Assembly (NCBI RefSeq): GCF_003058465.1
Contig: NZ_CP028901.1
Coordinates: 3,348,001 to 3,412,000, forward strand
DNA from: Orrella marina
GTDB taxonomy: Bacteria > Pseudomonadota > Gammaproteobacteria > Burkholderiales > Burkholderiaceae_B
Length of the DNA stretch: 64,000 nt
Direction of reading: 5' to 3'
Below the pieces are notes generated by a model that saw only the letters and a list, made by a program, of their open reading frames with translations, made no database searches and had not been told where the DNA came from. The position numbers and the translations under genes were made by a program. Positions within the stretch are counted from its first letter, which is position 1. Every line of letters begins with the position of its first letter. Shown here piece after piece: positions 7,676 to 15,934 of this stretch.

Positions 7676-8707
7676 ATGAAGATTACGACAATTGGCATTG
7701 ATCTGGCAAAGAACGTTCTGCAGATTCACGGCGCTGATGAGCGCGGCAAGCCCGTGGTGCGCAAGCAACTCAAACGCGACAAGGTGATGGCGTTCTTCGC
7801 CAACATGGAGCCTTGCGTGATTGGCATGGAAGCCTGTGGCAGTGCACATCACTGGGCCCGTCAGTTGCAAAGCCTGGGGCATGAGGTCAAGCTGATCTCG
7901 CCACAGTTTGTCAAACCCTTTGTGAAGACCAACAAGCACGATGTGGCCGATGCTGAAGCCATCTGTGAGGCCGTCAGCCGACCCACCATGCGCTTTGTTC
8001 CGGTCAAGAATGTCGAGCAACAGGCGATGCTGTCACTGCACCGCGCACGTGAAGGATTCATCGTTGATCGAACCGCCACGGCCAACCGCATCCGGGGCTT
8101 GATGGCGGAGTACGGCCTGATCCTCCCGCAAGGTATCGGACATGTTCGCAGCAAGGTCCCTGAGCTGATTGAAGATGCGACCAACGAACTGCCAGGCATG
8201 TTCAGAAGGCTGATCGATCAGTTGCTCAACCATCTGCGCTGGCTCGACGAGCAGATCGAGATGATCGAAAAAGAAATCCATGCCTGGCATCGAAACAACG
8301 TTGACAGCCAGCGCCTTGAACAAGTTCCGGGCATTGGCGTGATCATTGCCACAGCCATGATTGCCATGATCGGGGATGCCCGCAACTTCAAGAATGGCCG
8401 AGAACTTGCTGCCTGGATCGGTCTGGTGCCACGACAGCACTCCACAGGCGGGAAACAGACTTTGCTGGGCATCAGTAAACGAGGCGATGCGTACCTGCGA
8501 AAACTACTGATTCATGGCGCTCGAGCACTGGCCTATCACGCGGGCAGGAAAGCCAATCCGGATCACTGGTTAAACAAATTGATCAATCGACGAAACATGA
8601 ATGTGGCCGTGGTGGCACAAGCCAACAAGACCACGCGGATTGTCTGGGCGATGCTGGCCCATGGACGAGATTTCCGACCCGATTACGCGTCAAAAGCACC
8701 CGCGTAA
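7676..8707 (+). CDS. IS110-family (IS1111 group) transposase
   Basis: A 343-aa DEDD recombinase. I chose the ATG at 7676, which opens MKITTIGIDLAKNVLQIHG, the family's usual beginning; an upstream in-frame start at 7586 would overlap the element end. The DEDD RuvC-like acids are visible in GIDLAK, GMEACG and KHDVADAEAICEA. The Tnp_20 domain follows (RLEQVPGIGVIIATAMIAMIGD, AAWIGLVPRQHSTGGK), with the candidate catalytic Ser in QHSTGGK. ACAGGAGGG about 8 nt upstream is a good ribosome site. The protein appears complete and the element may be active. Confidence 0.92.
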   Translation: MKITTIGIDLAKNVLQIHGADERGKPVVRKQLKRDKVMAFFANMEPCVIGMEACGSAHHWARQLQSLGHEVKLISPQFVKPFVKTNKHDVADAEAICEAVSRPTMRFVPVKNVEQQAMLSLHRAREGFIVDRTATANRIRGLMAEYGLILPQGIGHVRSKVPELIEDATNELPGMFRRLIDQLLNHLRWLDEQIEMIEKEIHAWHRNNVDSQRLEQVPGIGVIIATAMIAMIGDARNFKNGRELAAWIGLVPRQHSTGGKQTLLGISKRGDAYLRKLLIHGARALAYHAGRKANPDHWLNKLINRRNMNVAVVAQANKTTRIVWAMLAHGRDFRPDYASKAPA

Positions 8708-9018
8708 TCGAGCCGGCCCGTATGAAACCGAACAACCCAAGCTAGCAAACAGCAAGCGAACCCGTTACAGAGAGGTACACCCCACCGATTGCTCAGGCAA
8801 TCATGACATTGATGGCAAGACAGGTCAGACCGTGGTTGGCAAAGCCCGTAATTACCGCAGCATCAATTGAATGCGAGTATGCGATAGAGGCGCTAACCAG
8901 CAGATTCCATCAGGGACAGTGGGCGTTGCCCACATAGAAAGTCCGAATGTACGGCTGCAATCTCTTCCTTCTCATCATCAACGATTGAGGGCTTGGCAAA
9001 CCCGGGGCGTCCATGTAC
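8708..9018 (+). ncRNA. Non-coding right part of IS1111 element, likely guide RNA region
   Basis: No gene is present. In IS1111-group elements a structured guide RNA (bridge or seek RNA) that pairs with target and donor DNA is encoded in this non-coding part downstream of the transposase. I could not define its ends or loops from sequence alone. Confidence 0.4.
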
Positions 9019-9080
9019 GGTAGTTCCGCACGTACGGATCTGTGCGGGGGGCATCGGGAAACCGATGTCCCTACCGCAAC

Positions 9081-9415
9081 CAATCTTTGACGCAAGCGAC
9101 CGGGTAACAGTTCCTATAGGGCGCCTTCGCCCTGATGCGTCTTCACCAGGATAGCGCGTATTCACGCGTTCCGATCAACCCTCAAAGACAGGGCCCTCTA
9201 CCACCATAAATTGAGTTCTGGTGTCCTTTAAACGCACCACCCTCCAAGCCTGAAGGTCGCATGAGGATGGTTGTGGTGGTGGTTCTGACTAATTTCTGCA
9301 CGTGCCATGTGATCCGTACAAAGAGACCTTCTCACACGGTTGATCACCACCACTGATATCTATGGCTCTGACTTCCGTTTATCCGTATCCCCAGTCGTCA
9401 GATCTAAACCCATGC
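9081..9415. other. Intergenic region after group II intron
   Basis: No gene recognised. It holds a short hairpin (AGGGCG-CCTT-CGCCCT, 9118-9133) without a U tract, and then AT-richer sequence running to the amidase stop. No clear amidase terminator is visible. Confidence 0.5.
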
Positions 9416-10789
9416 TTAAGTCTCGCGCGTCAGATGTTCGAAGGACACACCAAGATCCAGAATTCTAATGTCTTCACCAGTGCGCCCGATCAGCTGGACT
9501 GAAGTTGGTAGACTTTTCTCATCTTCACCGTTCGGAAAAGCCAAACCACACAAATCAAAAAAGTTTACAAAACGCGTGTACAACGACGGCACCCGTTCAA
9601 AGCTGACATTCGCAACAGGTGGCGATGTGGTCATGGTTGTTGGCAGGATAATGGCGTCATATTGCGCCATGAAGGTTTCAAGCTCCGCGGCCATCCTGTC
9701 ACGTTTTCTGATGGCATCCAAATAGTCATCCGCCAAAACACCCTTGCCGTGTCCAAGAATCTTGCGCGTTGTTTCATTGATAAGAGAAGTGTCACCCTGA
9801 ATAAAGTCACGTGTCGCCGAATATCCTTCAGCTGCAAGCACAATGCCATGAACATTGGCCATCTCTTCGATAGAAATTGGCAATTTCATAGAGAAAATCT
9901 CTGCACCAAGATTCGCCATACTCGCCAGCGTTCGATCATAAGCACGCAACACATCGGCAGAAAATACATCGCGCACGTCCGGGATCACATCGCATATTCG
10001 TGCACCACGCCATGGGTTGAACTCACCTCTGGCTTGTTGTTGTGCCAGGTAGCTCACATCAAATTGCTTGCCTGCGTTGTCTTTACTCATGACGTCATAT
10101 AGCAGGGCAACATCACGCACTGAACGTGCCATAGGACCCACGGTGTCGCAGGATTGACTCAAATCAAAAATACCTTGGGTGCTGATCCGACCCATTGTTG
10201 GCTTGAAGCCTACGACACCACACCAGGCTGCCGGAATTCGGACTGAACCGCCAGTATCAGTTCCAATCGCCAATGGCGTCAGATTGCCGCCAAGAGCAAC
10301 CGCAGAGCCACTACTGGATCCCCCTGGTAGCCGTGCAACCGTCATATCAGATGGGTTGTGGGGCGTTCCCATCGATTCGTTGATGCCCCACGAATTAGCG
10401 CAAAACTCGGTCAGATGCGTCACCCCAAGAATAATAAAGCCAGCATTTAGCAGGTTCTGAATGACATCGGCGTGGTTTTGCGCCTGCGTAGCACTGCAAA
10501 TCAGGCTGCCGTTGGTTCGCGTCTTTCCCTTAATGTCAGCGATATCTTTAATAGCGATGGGGATGCCGTGAAAGCAACTCAACACTTGACCCGAGCGCCG
10601 TTGCAGGTCGGCCGCCTGTGCAGCAAGACGAGCCTCATCAGCATATACCTCAACAAACGCATGCAACTTGTCATTGCGCGCTGTAATTTCCTCGAGATAA
10701 TGCTCAACGAGTTCGAGCGACGTGAAGCGTCCTTCCTGTAGGCCCGTGGCCAGTTCTGGGACAGAAAGCTCAGATAATTGGTATGTCAT
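9416..10789 (-). CDS. Amidase signature family hydrolase
   Basis: A 457-aa amidase that hydrolyses an unidentified amide. The Ser-cisSer-Lys triad is visible: Lys in IAIKDIADIKGKTRTNGS, and the glycine-serine stretch LPGGSSSGSAVALGG followed by GTDTGGSVRIPAAWCG. I chose the ATG at 10789 (MTYQLSELSVPELATGLQEG) because the family begins about there and AGGA lies 8 nt upstream; the frame extends to 10906 without family-like sequence. It is the last gene downstream of dctQ-dctM-dctP on the same strand, so it probably acts on the compound imported by that TRAP transporter. The same fold includes GatA, but gatB and gatC are absent, so a catabolic amidase is preferred. Confidence 0.85.
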   Translation of the reverse strand: MTYQLSELSVPELATGLQEGRFTSLELVEHYLEEITARNDKLHAFVEVYADEARLAAQAADLQRRSGQVLSCFHGIPIAIKDIADIKGKTRTNGSLICSATQAQNHADVIQNLLNAGFIILGVTHLTEFCANSWGINESMGTPHNPSDMTVARLPGGSSSGSAVALGGNLTPLAIGTDTGGSVRIPAAWCGVVGFKPTMGRISTQGIFDLSQSCDTVGPMARSVRDVALLYDVMSKDNAGKQFDVSYLAQQQARGEFNPWRGARICDVIPDVRDVFSADVLRAYDRTLASMANLGAEIFSMKLPISIEEMANVHGIVLAAEGYSATRDFIQGDTSLINETTRKILGHGKGVLADDYLDAIRKRDRMAAELETFMAQYDAIILPTTMTTSPPVANVSFERVPSLYTRFVNFFDLCGLAFPNGEDEKSLPTSVQLIGRTGEDIRILDLGVSFEHLTRET

Positions 10790-10971
10790 GATTGCAATCC
10801 TGTTTGCTGCTAGCTTCACCAGACCTTTATTCAAATCGGCGTGTGAAGCCGAAAAATGGCCATCGCCTCCAGAGGGTGAACTCGCCCCGGAGGACGTTAG
10901 TCTCAATCTGGTTGCCGATGGCCATGAAAGTCACTGCTGTGCATGCGCGACAGAACAGTGACACTCAGGCA

Positions 10972-11985
10972 TTACTTCTGAAGTGCCTCAAGGTACAGCT
11001 CTAACGCCTTTTTACCTGGCTTACCAGCTTTTTCGACACTCGCAGCCCACTCCTCCTGAACACTACCCAGGATTTCATTCAATTTGGGTTGATCTGACTC
11101 GGCAAACTGAACCATCTCGACCCCAGCATCGACCATTTTTTGCTTGTCCTTGTTACTTAAGTCGATGATCATCTGGCAGCCCAGTGGAACGACTTTAGCA
11201 GCAGCATCGTTCATAATTTTCTTGTGTGCATCAGAGAAACTATTCCACTTGTCTCTATTGAAGTAGTAGCCCAATGCAACCGTACCCAAATCAAAGTTGT
11301 CAGTGGAGTACTTGGCCACCTCTTCAATGCCATAGGGTGGAACGCTGGAAAAACTCAGGGCACTACCATCAACAGTGCCTCGCGCCATTGCATCACGGAT
11401 TTCCGTGGCAGTCATGGAGACGGGCGTTGCCCCCAATTTGCTCAATGCCAGCTCCTTCATGTCACCCGCCGTGCGGATCTGCAAGCCATTGAAGGCCTTC
11501 AAACTATCGGCTGGACGCTTTGTCGTCTGAATCTGGTATGCAGCCAGACTCAAGGGCAACAGCATAGAGACTCCCTGCTTGGACAGTTCTTGCTCATCTA
11601 AAAACCCACCTTCCTTGGTCAACTCCCAATAGGCCATGGTGGCTTCGCATGGGGTTTTGTTGGTGCCGGGAATCTCACCCACCACGGACAATGGAAACTT
11701 CTCCGGAGTGTAGGAAGGCACAAAATAGGCGACATCCGCCCCGCCACTCCTCACCAACTCAAACATGTCCTTTTCTTTGGCAAGCTGTTCGGCGGGGAAA
11801 TACTGGAACACGATGTCACCATTGGACATCGTTTTCACTTCCTCCATCCAGGGCTTGATCAATGCCTCCGCGATGAAATGATTGACCGGCAGGCTGTCAG
11901 CAACACGGATCTTCTCTTTGGCCAGCACAGCACCAGATGCCGCGAGCATGCTTAATGCCAAGACTGTTAGTTTCATTTTTTTCAT
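10972..11985 (-). CDS. dctP: TRAP transporter substrate-binding protein DctP
   Basis: A 337-aa periplasmic binding protein of the DctP family that delivers an organic acid or related solute to the DctQM channel. An N-terminal signal peptide is visible (MKKMKLTVLALSMLAASGAVLA, cut near AKEK). The family's ligand-binding region includes the conserved Arg in LQIRTAGDMKE, and the later DAMARGTVDG segment. GGAGGAG lies just upstream of the start. It follows dctM by 84 nt, as commonly seen, and precedes the amidase. The substrate is unknown. Confidence 0.9.
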   Translation of the reverse strand: MKKMKLTVLALSMLAASGAVLAKEKIRVADSLPVNHFIAEALIKPWMEEVKTMSNGDIVFQYFPAEQLAKEKDMFELVRSGGADVAYFVPSYTPEKFPLSVVGEIPGTNKTPCEATMAYWELTKEGGFLDEQELSKQGVSMLLPLSLAAYQIQTTKRPADSLKAFNGLQIRTAGDMKELALSKLGATPVSMTATEIRDAMARGTVDGSALSFSSVPPYGIEEVAKYSTDNFDLGTVALGYYFNRDKWNSFSDAHKKIMNDAAAKVVPLGCQMIIDLSNKDKQKMVDAGVEMVQFAESDQPKLNEILGSVQEEWAASVEKAGKPGKKALELYLEALQK

Positions 11986-12069
11986 AATTTCTCCTCCAAC
12001 TTCGATTGGTAATCAGGTTAGTAACCTATGTTGACACGTACACCGGGTTTGCTTGATCACAACCATGCG

Positions 12070-13356
12070 CTAGCGCATCGAATTCGGCAACCAGAGTACG
12101 AGTGCGGGAAAAATGGTGAGCAGTGTGATCACCACAATATGCGCATAAATATGAGGTATGACGCCTTGAAAAATCTCGACCAGCGAGCGATCCGTATATT
12201 TTTTGACAATGAAAACGTTCATTCCCATGGGAGGCGTGACCATGCCCACCTCAGCCGTCACCACAACGATGACGCCAAACCAGACCGGATCAAACCCAAG
12301 GTTTATGATGACAGGCAATAGCACCGGTACGGTCAGAATCAGAATCGCCACCTGATCCAGGAAAAAACCAAGAATGATATAGCCCACCAGAATAATTGCC
12401 ATGATCGCTAAGGGCGGCAAAGGCAACGTATCGATCCAGTTCACCAGTTCCACCGTGGCCTGAGACAGTGTCAGGAAATAGCCAAACAACTGGGCCCCCA
12501 ACATGATGAAGAGAATCATGCAGGTGGTGTGCCCAGTGTTGATGAGTGCCTTCCAGGTTCCCTGAAATGAAAGCTGGCGCTTCCAGGCTGCAATCAGACA
12601 GGCCACAAAAGCACCAATTCCTGCCGATTCAGTCGGTGTCGCAATTCCCGTATAAATCAATCCGGTTACCGCAAACAACAGCAGTATCATCGGACCGGTA
12701 TTCCTCAGGGAGCGAATTTTCTCCATGATCGTATAGCGTCTTCCCGTAGGCGCTAACGAAGGATCTTTGGTGACGATCACAAGGATCGTCGTCATGATGG
12801 CCAGTGTCACTAAAATCCCGGGGATCACTCCGCCAATGAGCAACTTTCCAACAGGGACATCCGCAATAATGCCGTAGATAATGAGCGCAATGGAAGGAGG
12901 AATCAGCATTGCCAAGGTCCCGGAAATTGCCACCGTACCAGCGGCAACTTTCGGGTCATACCCAGCATCTATCATGGCTGGCAAAGATGTCGATGCCAGC
13001 GTGGCCGCCGCTGCCGTGCTGGAGCCAGATATGGCTGCAAACCCGGCGCCTGCCAGCGCCGTGGCCATAGCCAGACCACCACGTACCTTTCCGACCCATA
13101 CAGAAGCGGATGTAAACAGGTCTTTTGCAACACCGGAAATGATGATGAATTCTGCCATCAGAATGAACAGCGGTATCGTCACAATTTCGTAATTGTTGAC
13201 GCTGCTCATCGGCGAGGTACGCAAAATGCTCAATAGCGTCACATCGCCACCGATCAGCCAGATCCCTACCGCCCCGGCCAGTGCCATGGAAAGTGCAACT
13301 GGAAACCCAATAATTAAAAACAAAAACAGTATGACCAACCCGGTTGCCAGTTCCAT
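12070..13356 (-). CDS. dctM: TRAP transporter large permease DctM
   Basis: A 428-aa inner-membrane protein with about a dozen hydrophobic segments, the ion-coupled transport subunit of the TRAP system. Family features include the start MELATGLVILFLFLIIGFPVALSMALAG, the segment GAGFAAISGSSTAAAATLAS and the later TPPMGMNVFIVKKY. GAGGAAG upstream supports the ATG at 13356. It lies 73 nt after dctQ in the same direction. Length matches the family. Confidence 0.92.
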   Translation of the reverse strand: MELATGLVILFLFLIIGFPVALSMALAGAVGIWLIGGDVTLLSILRTSPMSSVNNYEIVTIPLFILMAEFIIISGVAKDLFTSASVWVGKVRGGLAMATALAGAGFAAISGSSTAAAATLASTSLPAMIDAGYDPKVAAGTVAISGTLAMLIPPSIALIIYGIIADVPVGKLLIGGVIPGILVTLAIMTTILVIVTKDPSLAPTGRRYTIMEKIRSLRNTGPMILLLFAVTGLIYTGIATPTESAGIGAFVACLIAAWKRQLSFQGTWKALINTGHTTCMILFIMLGAQLFGYFLTLSQATVELVNWIDTLPLPPLAIMAIILVGYIILGFFLDQVAILILTVPVLLPVIINLGFDPVWFGVIVVVTAEVGMVTPPMGMNVFIVKKYTDRSLVEIFQGVIPHIYAHIVVITLLTIFPALVLWLPNSMR

Positions 13357-13429
13357 ATTTGAATATCTTCCTCGTCTTTATATGCTTTTTTTGAAGTCAC
13401 CTAAGTTGCGACCACTCATTGTGCACAGA

Positions 13430-13948
13430 TCATTTGCTGCTGTCTTTGGCAAAAGCATCGCGCATTTCATCACGCGCTTTAACCAGGCAACGCAGTGCTA
13501 CAAAAATGGAGCCAACACAAACCATTCCGTACGTCACCCACAAGGGCAACGGAATAGCCATGCTGACGAGTTCATTGCCAACCCAACTGGTAACAAACCG
13601 GTCCCAATACAACCAGCAGATCACGGCCAGAAGAACCGAAGAGGCTAGATAACCGAAAGCACGTATGGGTGCAATGATCTGTTTTTTTAGATACGGCACC
13701 ATAACGTCGATAGCAATGTGCTCATTTTCCCGCAGCGTATGCGAAATTATGGGATAAAAGGCACCGACAAGGAAATACACGCTGATGAGTTTGTAGGGCC
13801 AGATAAGTGGCGCATTGAAGACATACCGCATGACCACTGACAGGGTCATCACACACATCATGGAAAAAATCGCGAGTGCGGAAAACCCGCACAAAACGTT
13901 TTCAGCTCTCGAAAAAAGGGAGATGCTCGAAGGAGTTGTCTCTTTCAA
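13430..13948 (-). CDS. dctQ: TRAP transporter small permease DctQ
   Basis: A 172-aa membrane protein with four hydrophobic segments, the small TRAP subunit that pairs with DctM. Typical DctQ sequence is visible: MTLSVVMRYVFNAPLIW in the first third and ENEHIAIDVMVPYL after. The chosen start is a TTG at 13948 with AAGAG a few bases upstream; no ATG fits before the first membrane segment. It heads the operon dctQ-dctM-dctP-amidase. Confidence 0.85.
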   Translation of the reverse strand: MKETTPSSISLFSRAENVLCGFSALAIFSMMCVMTLSVVMRYVFNAPLIWPYKLISVYFLVGAFYPIISHTLRENEHIAIDVMVPYLKKQIIAPIRAFGYLASSVLLAVICWLYWDRFVTSWVGNELVSMAIPLPLWVTYGMVCVGSIFVALRCLVKARDEMRDAFAKDSSK

Positions 13949-14745
13949 TTTTTGTCTCTTGTTTCCCCAGATTTTCCAGAACCCGGATCGTTATATCCCG
14001 GAAGTTCCGCCGTACGGCGCCGCTTCCCCCTGATAATCATTCAACAATCCCGCGCCGCGCCACACCATACGTGTTTACCCTCAAAAGGCCTCACAAAATG
14101 ACTGGAATACGATTACAGGCATTTGATAATCAACGTGATTAAACACGTCAGACAATTTACAAAGCTTTGCGTCATTCATATAAAAACTTCTTTGCAAACA
14201 AAGCTCAACTAGCCTTCAGGCACTTAACTACTGTCACCATCGCCGGCAGCCGTTCCTGGCCTATCTCAGCCGGTCCTTATCGCCACGCACAGAACGCCGC
14301 AACATGAAAAACCGAGCGCAAATCAGCATATTTATTCTCAGCCACGTAGATTGGCTCGCAACCTGGGCATCGAGATCATGCATTGCACATGGGGAGCTGA
14401 AACGTTTGAATTTTATGCCCGAGGTGCCAGTCGACACATTGCAGGAGCTTGCCGTACGTAGCATGGCTTTGAAGAAGGATAGCCCTGTGATGTCAATCAG
14501 AAGCCGCAACCCAGACAACCGAATCCTACTCATGCAGGAGCGCCCCTGTACAACAGGCCATACTTATGACCTGCTGTCATTTACAGTTTGCCAACTAACC
14601 TTCAACATCGACCATGGTTCAGCTCGTAGAGCATGAGCAGCCTTGCCCACTGAAGTTCGTAAATATTCGGTGAGCACGTTATTTGCCAAGATCCGGCAAG
14701 TAAAAAATGCTGAACACGTCTTTTTTCATCAGTATCGTGTCATCC
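13949..14745. other. Intergenic region between TRAP operon and IS66 transposase
   Basis: About 800 bp with no recognised gene. Short frames exist on both strands between 14261 and 14636, but none shows a signal peptide, known motif or ribosome site. The TRAP operon promoter should lie in the left part (13950-14150). The right end (about 14640-14745) probably contains the end of the IS66-type element. Confidence 0.4.
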
Positions 14746-15920
14746 ATGGACACGCCTTTCACACCCACCTCTGCAGACTCAAACGCCCAACCGGCGGCGG
14801 CAGAGATCGCGCCTTTCGATCTTGAACACGTCACGATCACGCGTCGCGAACACATCGAATTACGTACCCAAGCGCGCCAGTATCAATCGCTGCATGCCCG
14901 CGCCGTCGAACGCATGCAGGTCATGCAAGCAGACCATCTACGCATCGTTCAAGGCTTGAAGGCCGAACAGGCTGCGCTGAACACCGAGCTCGAGCAAACA
15001 AAGACAATCACGTCCCCATTTCAGGTTATGTCACCGAACCCGGTCCGACGCAAACGCGGTCAACAACCTGGTCAGCCAGGCCATGGGCGCGTGCTCGAAA
15101 CGCACTTGCCTTCGCGCATTGAATCGCTACGCCTGGATGATTGTGTTTGTCCAAGCTGCGGCAAAGACGTGAGCGAAATCCAGGGCACGCAGGACGCCCA
15201 GGTGCTGGAGATCGAAGTCAAGGCGTACCGCCGCGTCATCCGTCGTCATCGCTATCGACCCACCTGCGACTGCCGTGCGCTGCCCGGCATTGTCATGGCG
15301 CCACCACCGGCACAACTGACCCCACGAGGCAAGCTGGGGAACTCATTGCTCGTGCAGGCCTTGCTCTCGAAATACCGTCACGGCCAGCCCACGTATCGGC
15401 TGCTTAGCCAATGGCGTGATCAGGGCTTACGCGTGGCGCAGGGCACGTTGACCGAGAGCTTGTTGCGCCTTGTGCCCTTGTTCAAGCCCTTGTACGAGGC
15501 TGGTCTGGACCGCCTGCGCCAAGCCCGCCAGTGGCATGTCGATGAGACCCGCTGGGAGGTCTTCGAGCCGCAGGAGGACAAGCTCGGTCATCGTTGGTAT
15601 CTGTGGGTGTTCAAGGCCAAAGATGTTTTGCATTTCGTTATGGATCCGTCGCGCGCCTCGAGTGTACCGACGGCCGTCCTCGAGGGCGTGACAGACGGCG
15701 TGTTGTCGGTTGACCGGTACGCGGCGTATCGCAAGTATGTGCGTGGCACCCCCGGAGTCAAACTTGCACTGTGCTGGGCACATCAGCGCCGCGATTTCCT
15801 GCAACTGGCTAACCAGCACCCTGAGCACGCGTGCTGCGCAGTATGCAAAAGCATTGGCCTGATCTGATCACCTTTCTCGATCACCCTGAGATCGATCTGG
15901 ATAATAACCATCTTCATGCC
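14746..15920 (+). pseudogene. tnpC: IS66-type transposase TnpC, internally deleted and 3' truncated
   Basis: The frame from 14746 (MDTPFTPTSADSNAQ) contains the IS66 zinc-binding part (CVCPSCGKDV) and catalytic segments (QWHVDETRWEVFE, LSVDRYAAYRKYV, LALCWAHQRRDFL), then breaks after LQLANQHPEH. A second frame from about 15834 resumes with LRSMQKHWPDLITFLDHPEI and LDNN, which is the conserved end region. An internal deletion of roughly 100 codons is implied. After DNNHL, where the family has ENAIRP, the sequence runs into a palindrome and the opposite transposase. An upstream ATG at 14707 is in frame but lacks family sequence. Confidence 0.8.
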
Positions 15921-15934
15921 GCCGGCGGCATGAA
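15913..15934. repeat. 22-bp perfect palindrome at the junction of two IS66 transposase genes
   Basis: The core is CATGCCGCCGGCGGCATG with two further paired bases on each side. Both converging transposase frames run into it right after their conserved DNN motif, so each ends in HAAG-like codons encoded by the palindrome. It marks the exact joint between the two truncated genes. Confidence 0.85.

Larger units (their letters stand above)
7585..9018 (+). mobile_element. IS110-family (IS1111 group) element inserted in intron domain V
   Basis: The element of about 1,434 bp lies between GCCGTATGC (to 7584) and GGTAGTTCCGC (from 9019), which join to a normal domain V hairpin. Subterminal inverted repeats ATGGACGCCCC (7591-7601) and GGGGCGTCCAT (9004-9014) are the IS1111-group signature. 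No target duplication is seen, as expected. The 311-bp non-coding right part (8708-9018) is where the target-choosing guide RNA of IS1111-group elements lies. Exact ends are uncertain by a few bases. Confidence 0.8.
6266..9080 (+). mobile_element. 5'-truncated group II intron, interrupted by IS1111-group element
   Basis: The intron retains most of its reverse transcriptase gene, domain V and domain VI, but lacks domains I-III and the N-terminus of the ORF. Domain V begins GAGCCGTATGC at 7574-7584, is cut by the IS, and continues GGTAGTTCCGCACGTACGG at 9019-9037. Domain VI is the hairpin at about 9045-9076, with a GAAA loop and a bulged A at 9073; the intron would end at AC, 9079-9080. A lost 5' end with an intact 3' end is what incomplete target-primed reverse transcription leaves behind. 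Confidence 0.75.

Noticed and set aside
9118-9133. Hairpin AGGGCG-CCTT-CGCCCT as amidase terminator
   Set aside because: It lies about 280 bp beyond the amidase stop and has no U tract.
14304-14636. 110-codon plus-strand frame
   Set aside because: No motif, signal peptide or ribosome site; kept only as part of an unexplained intergenic region.
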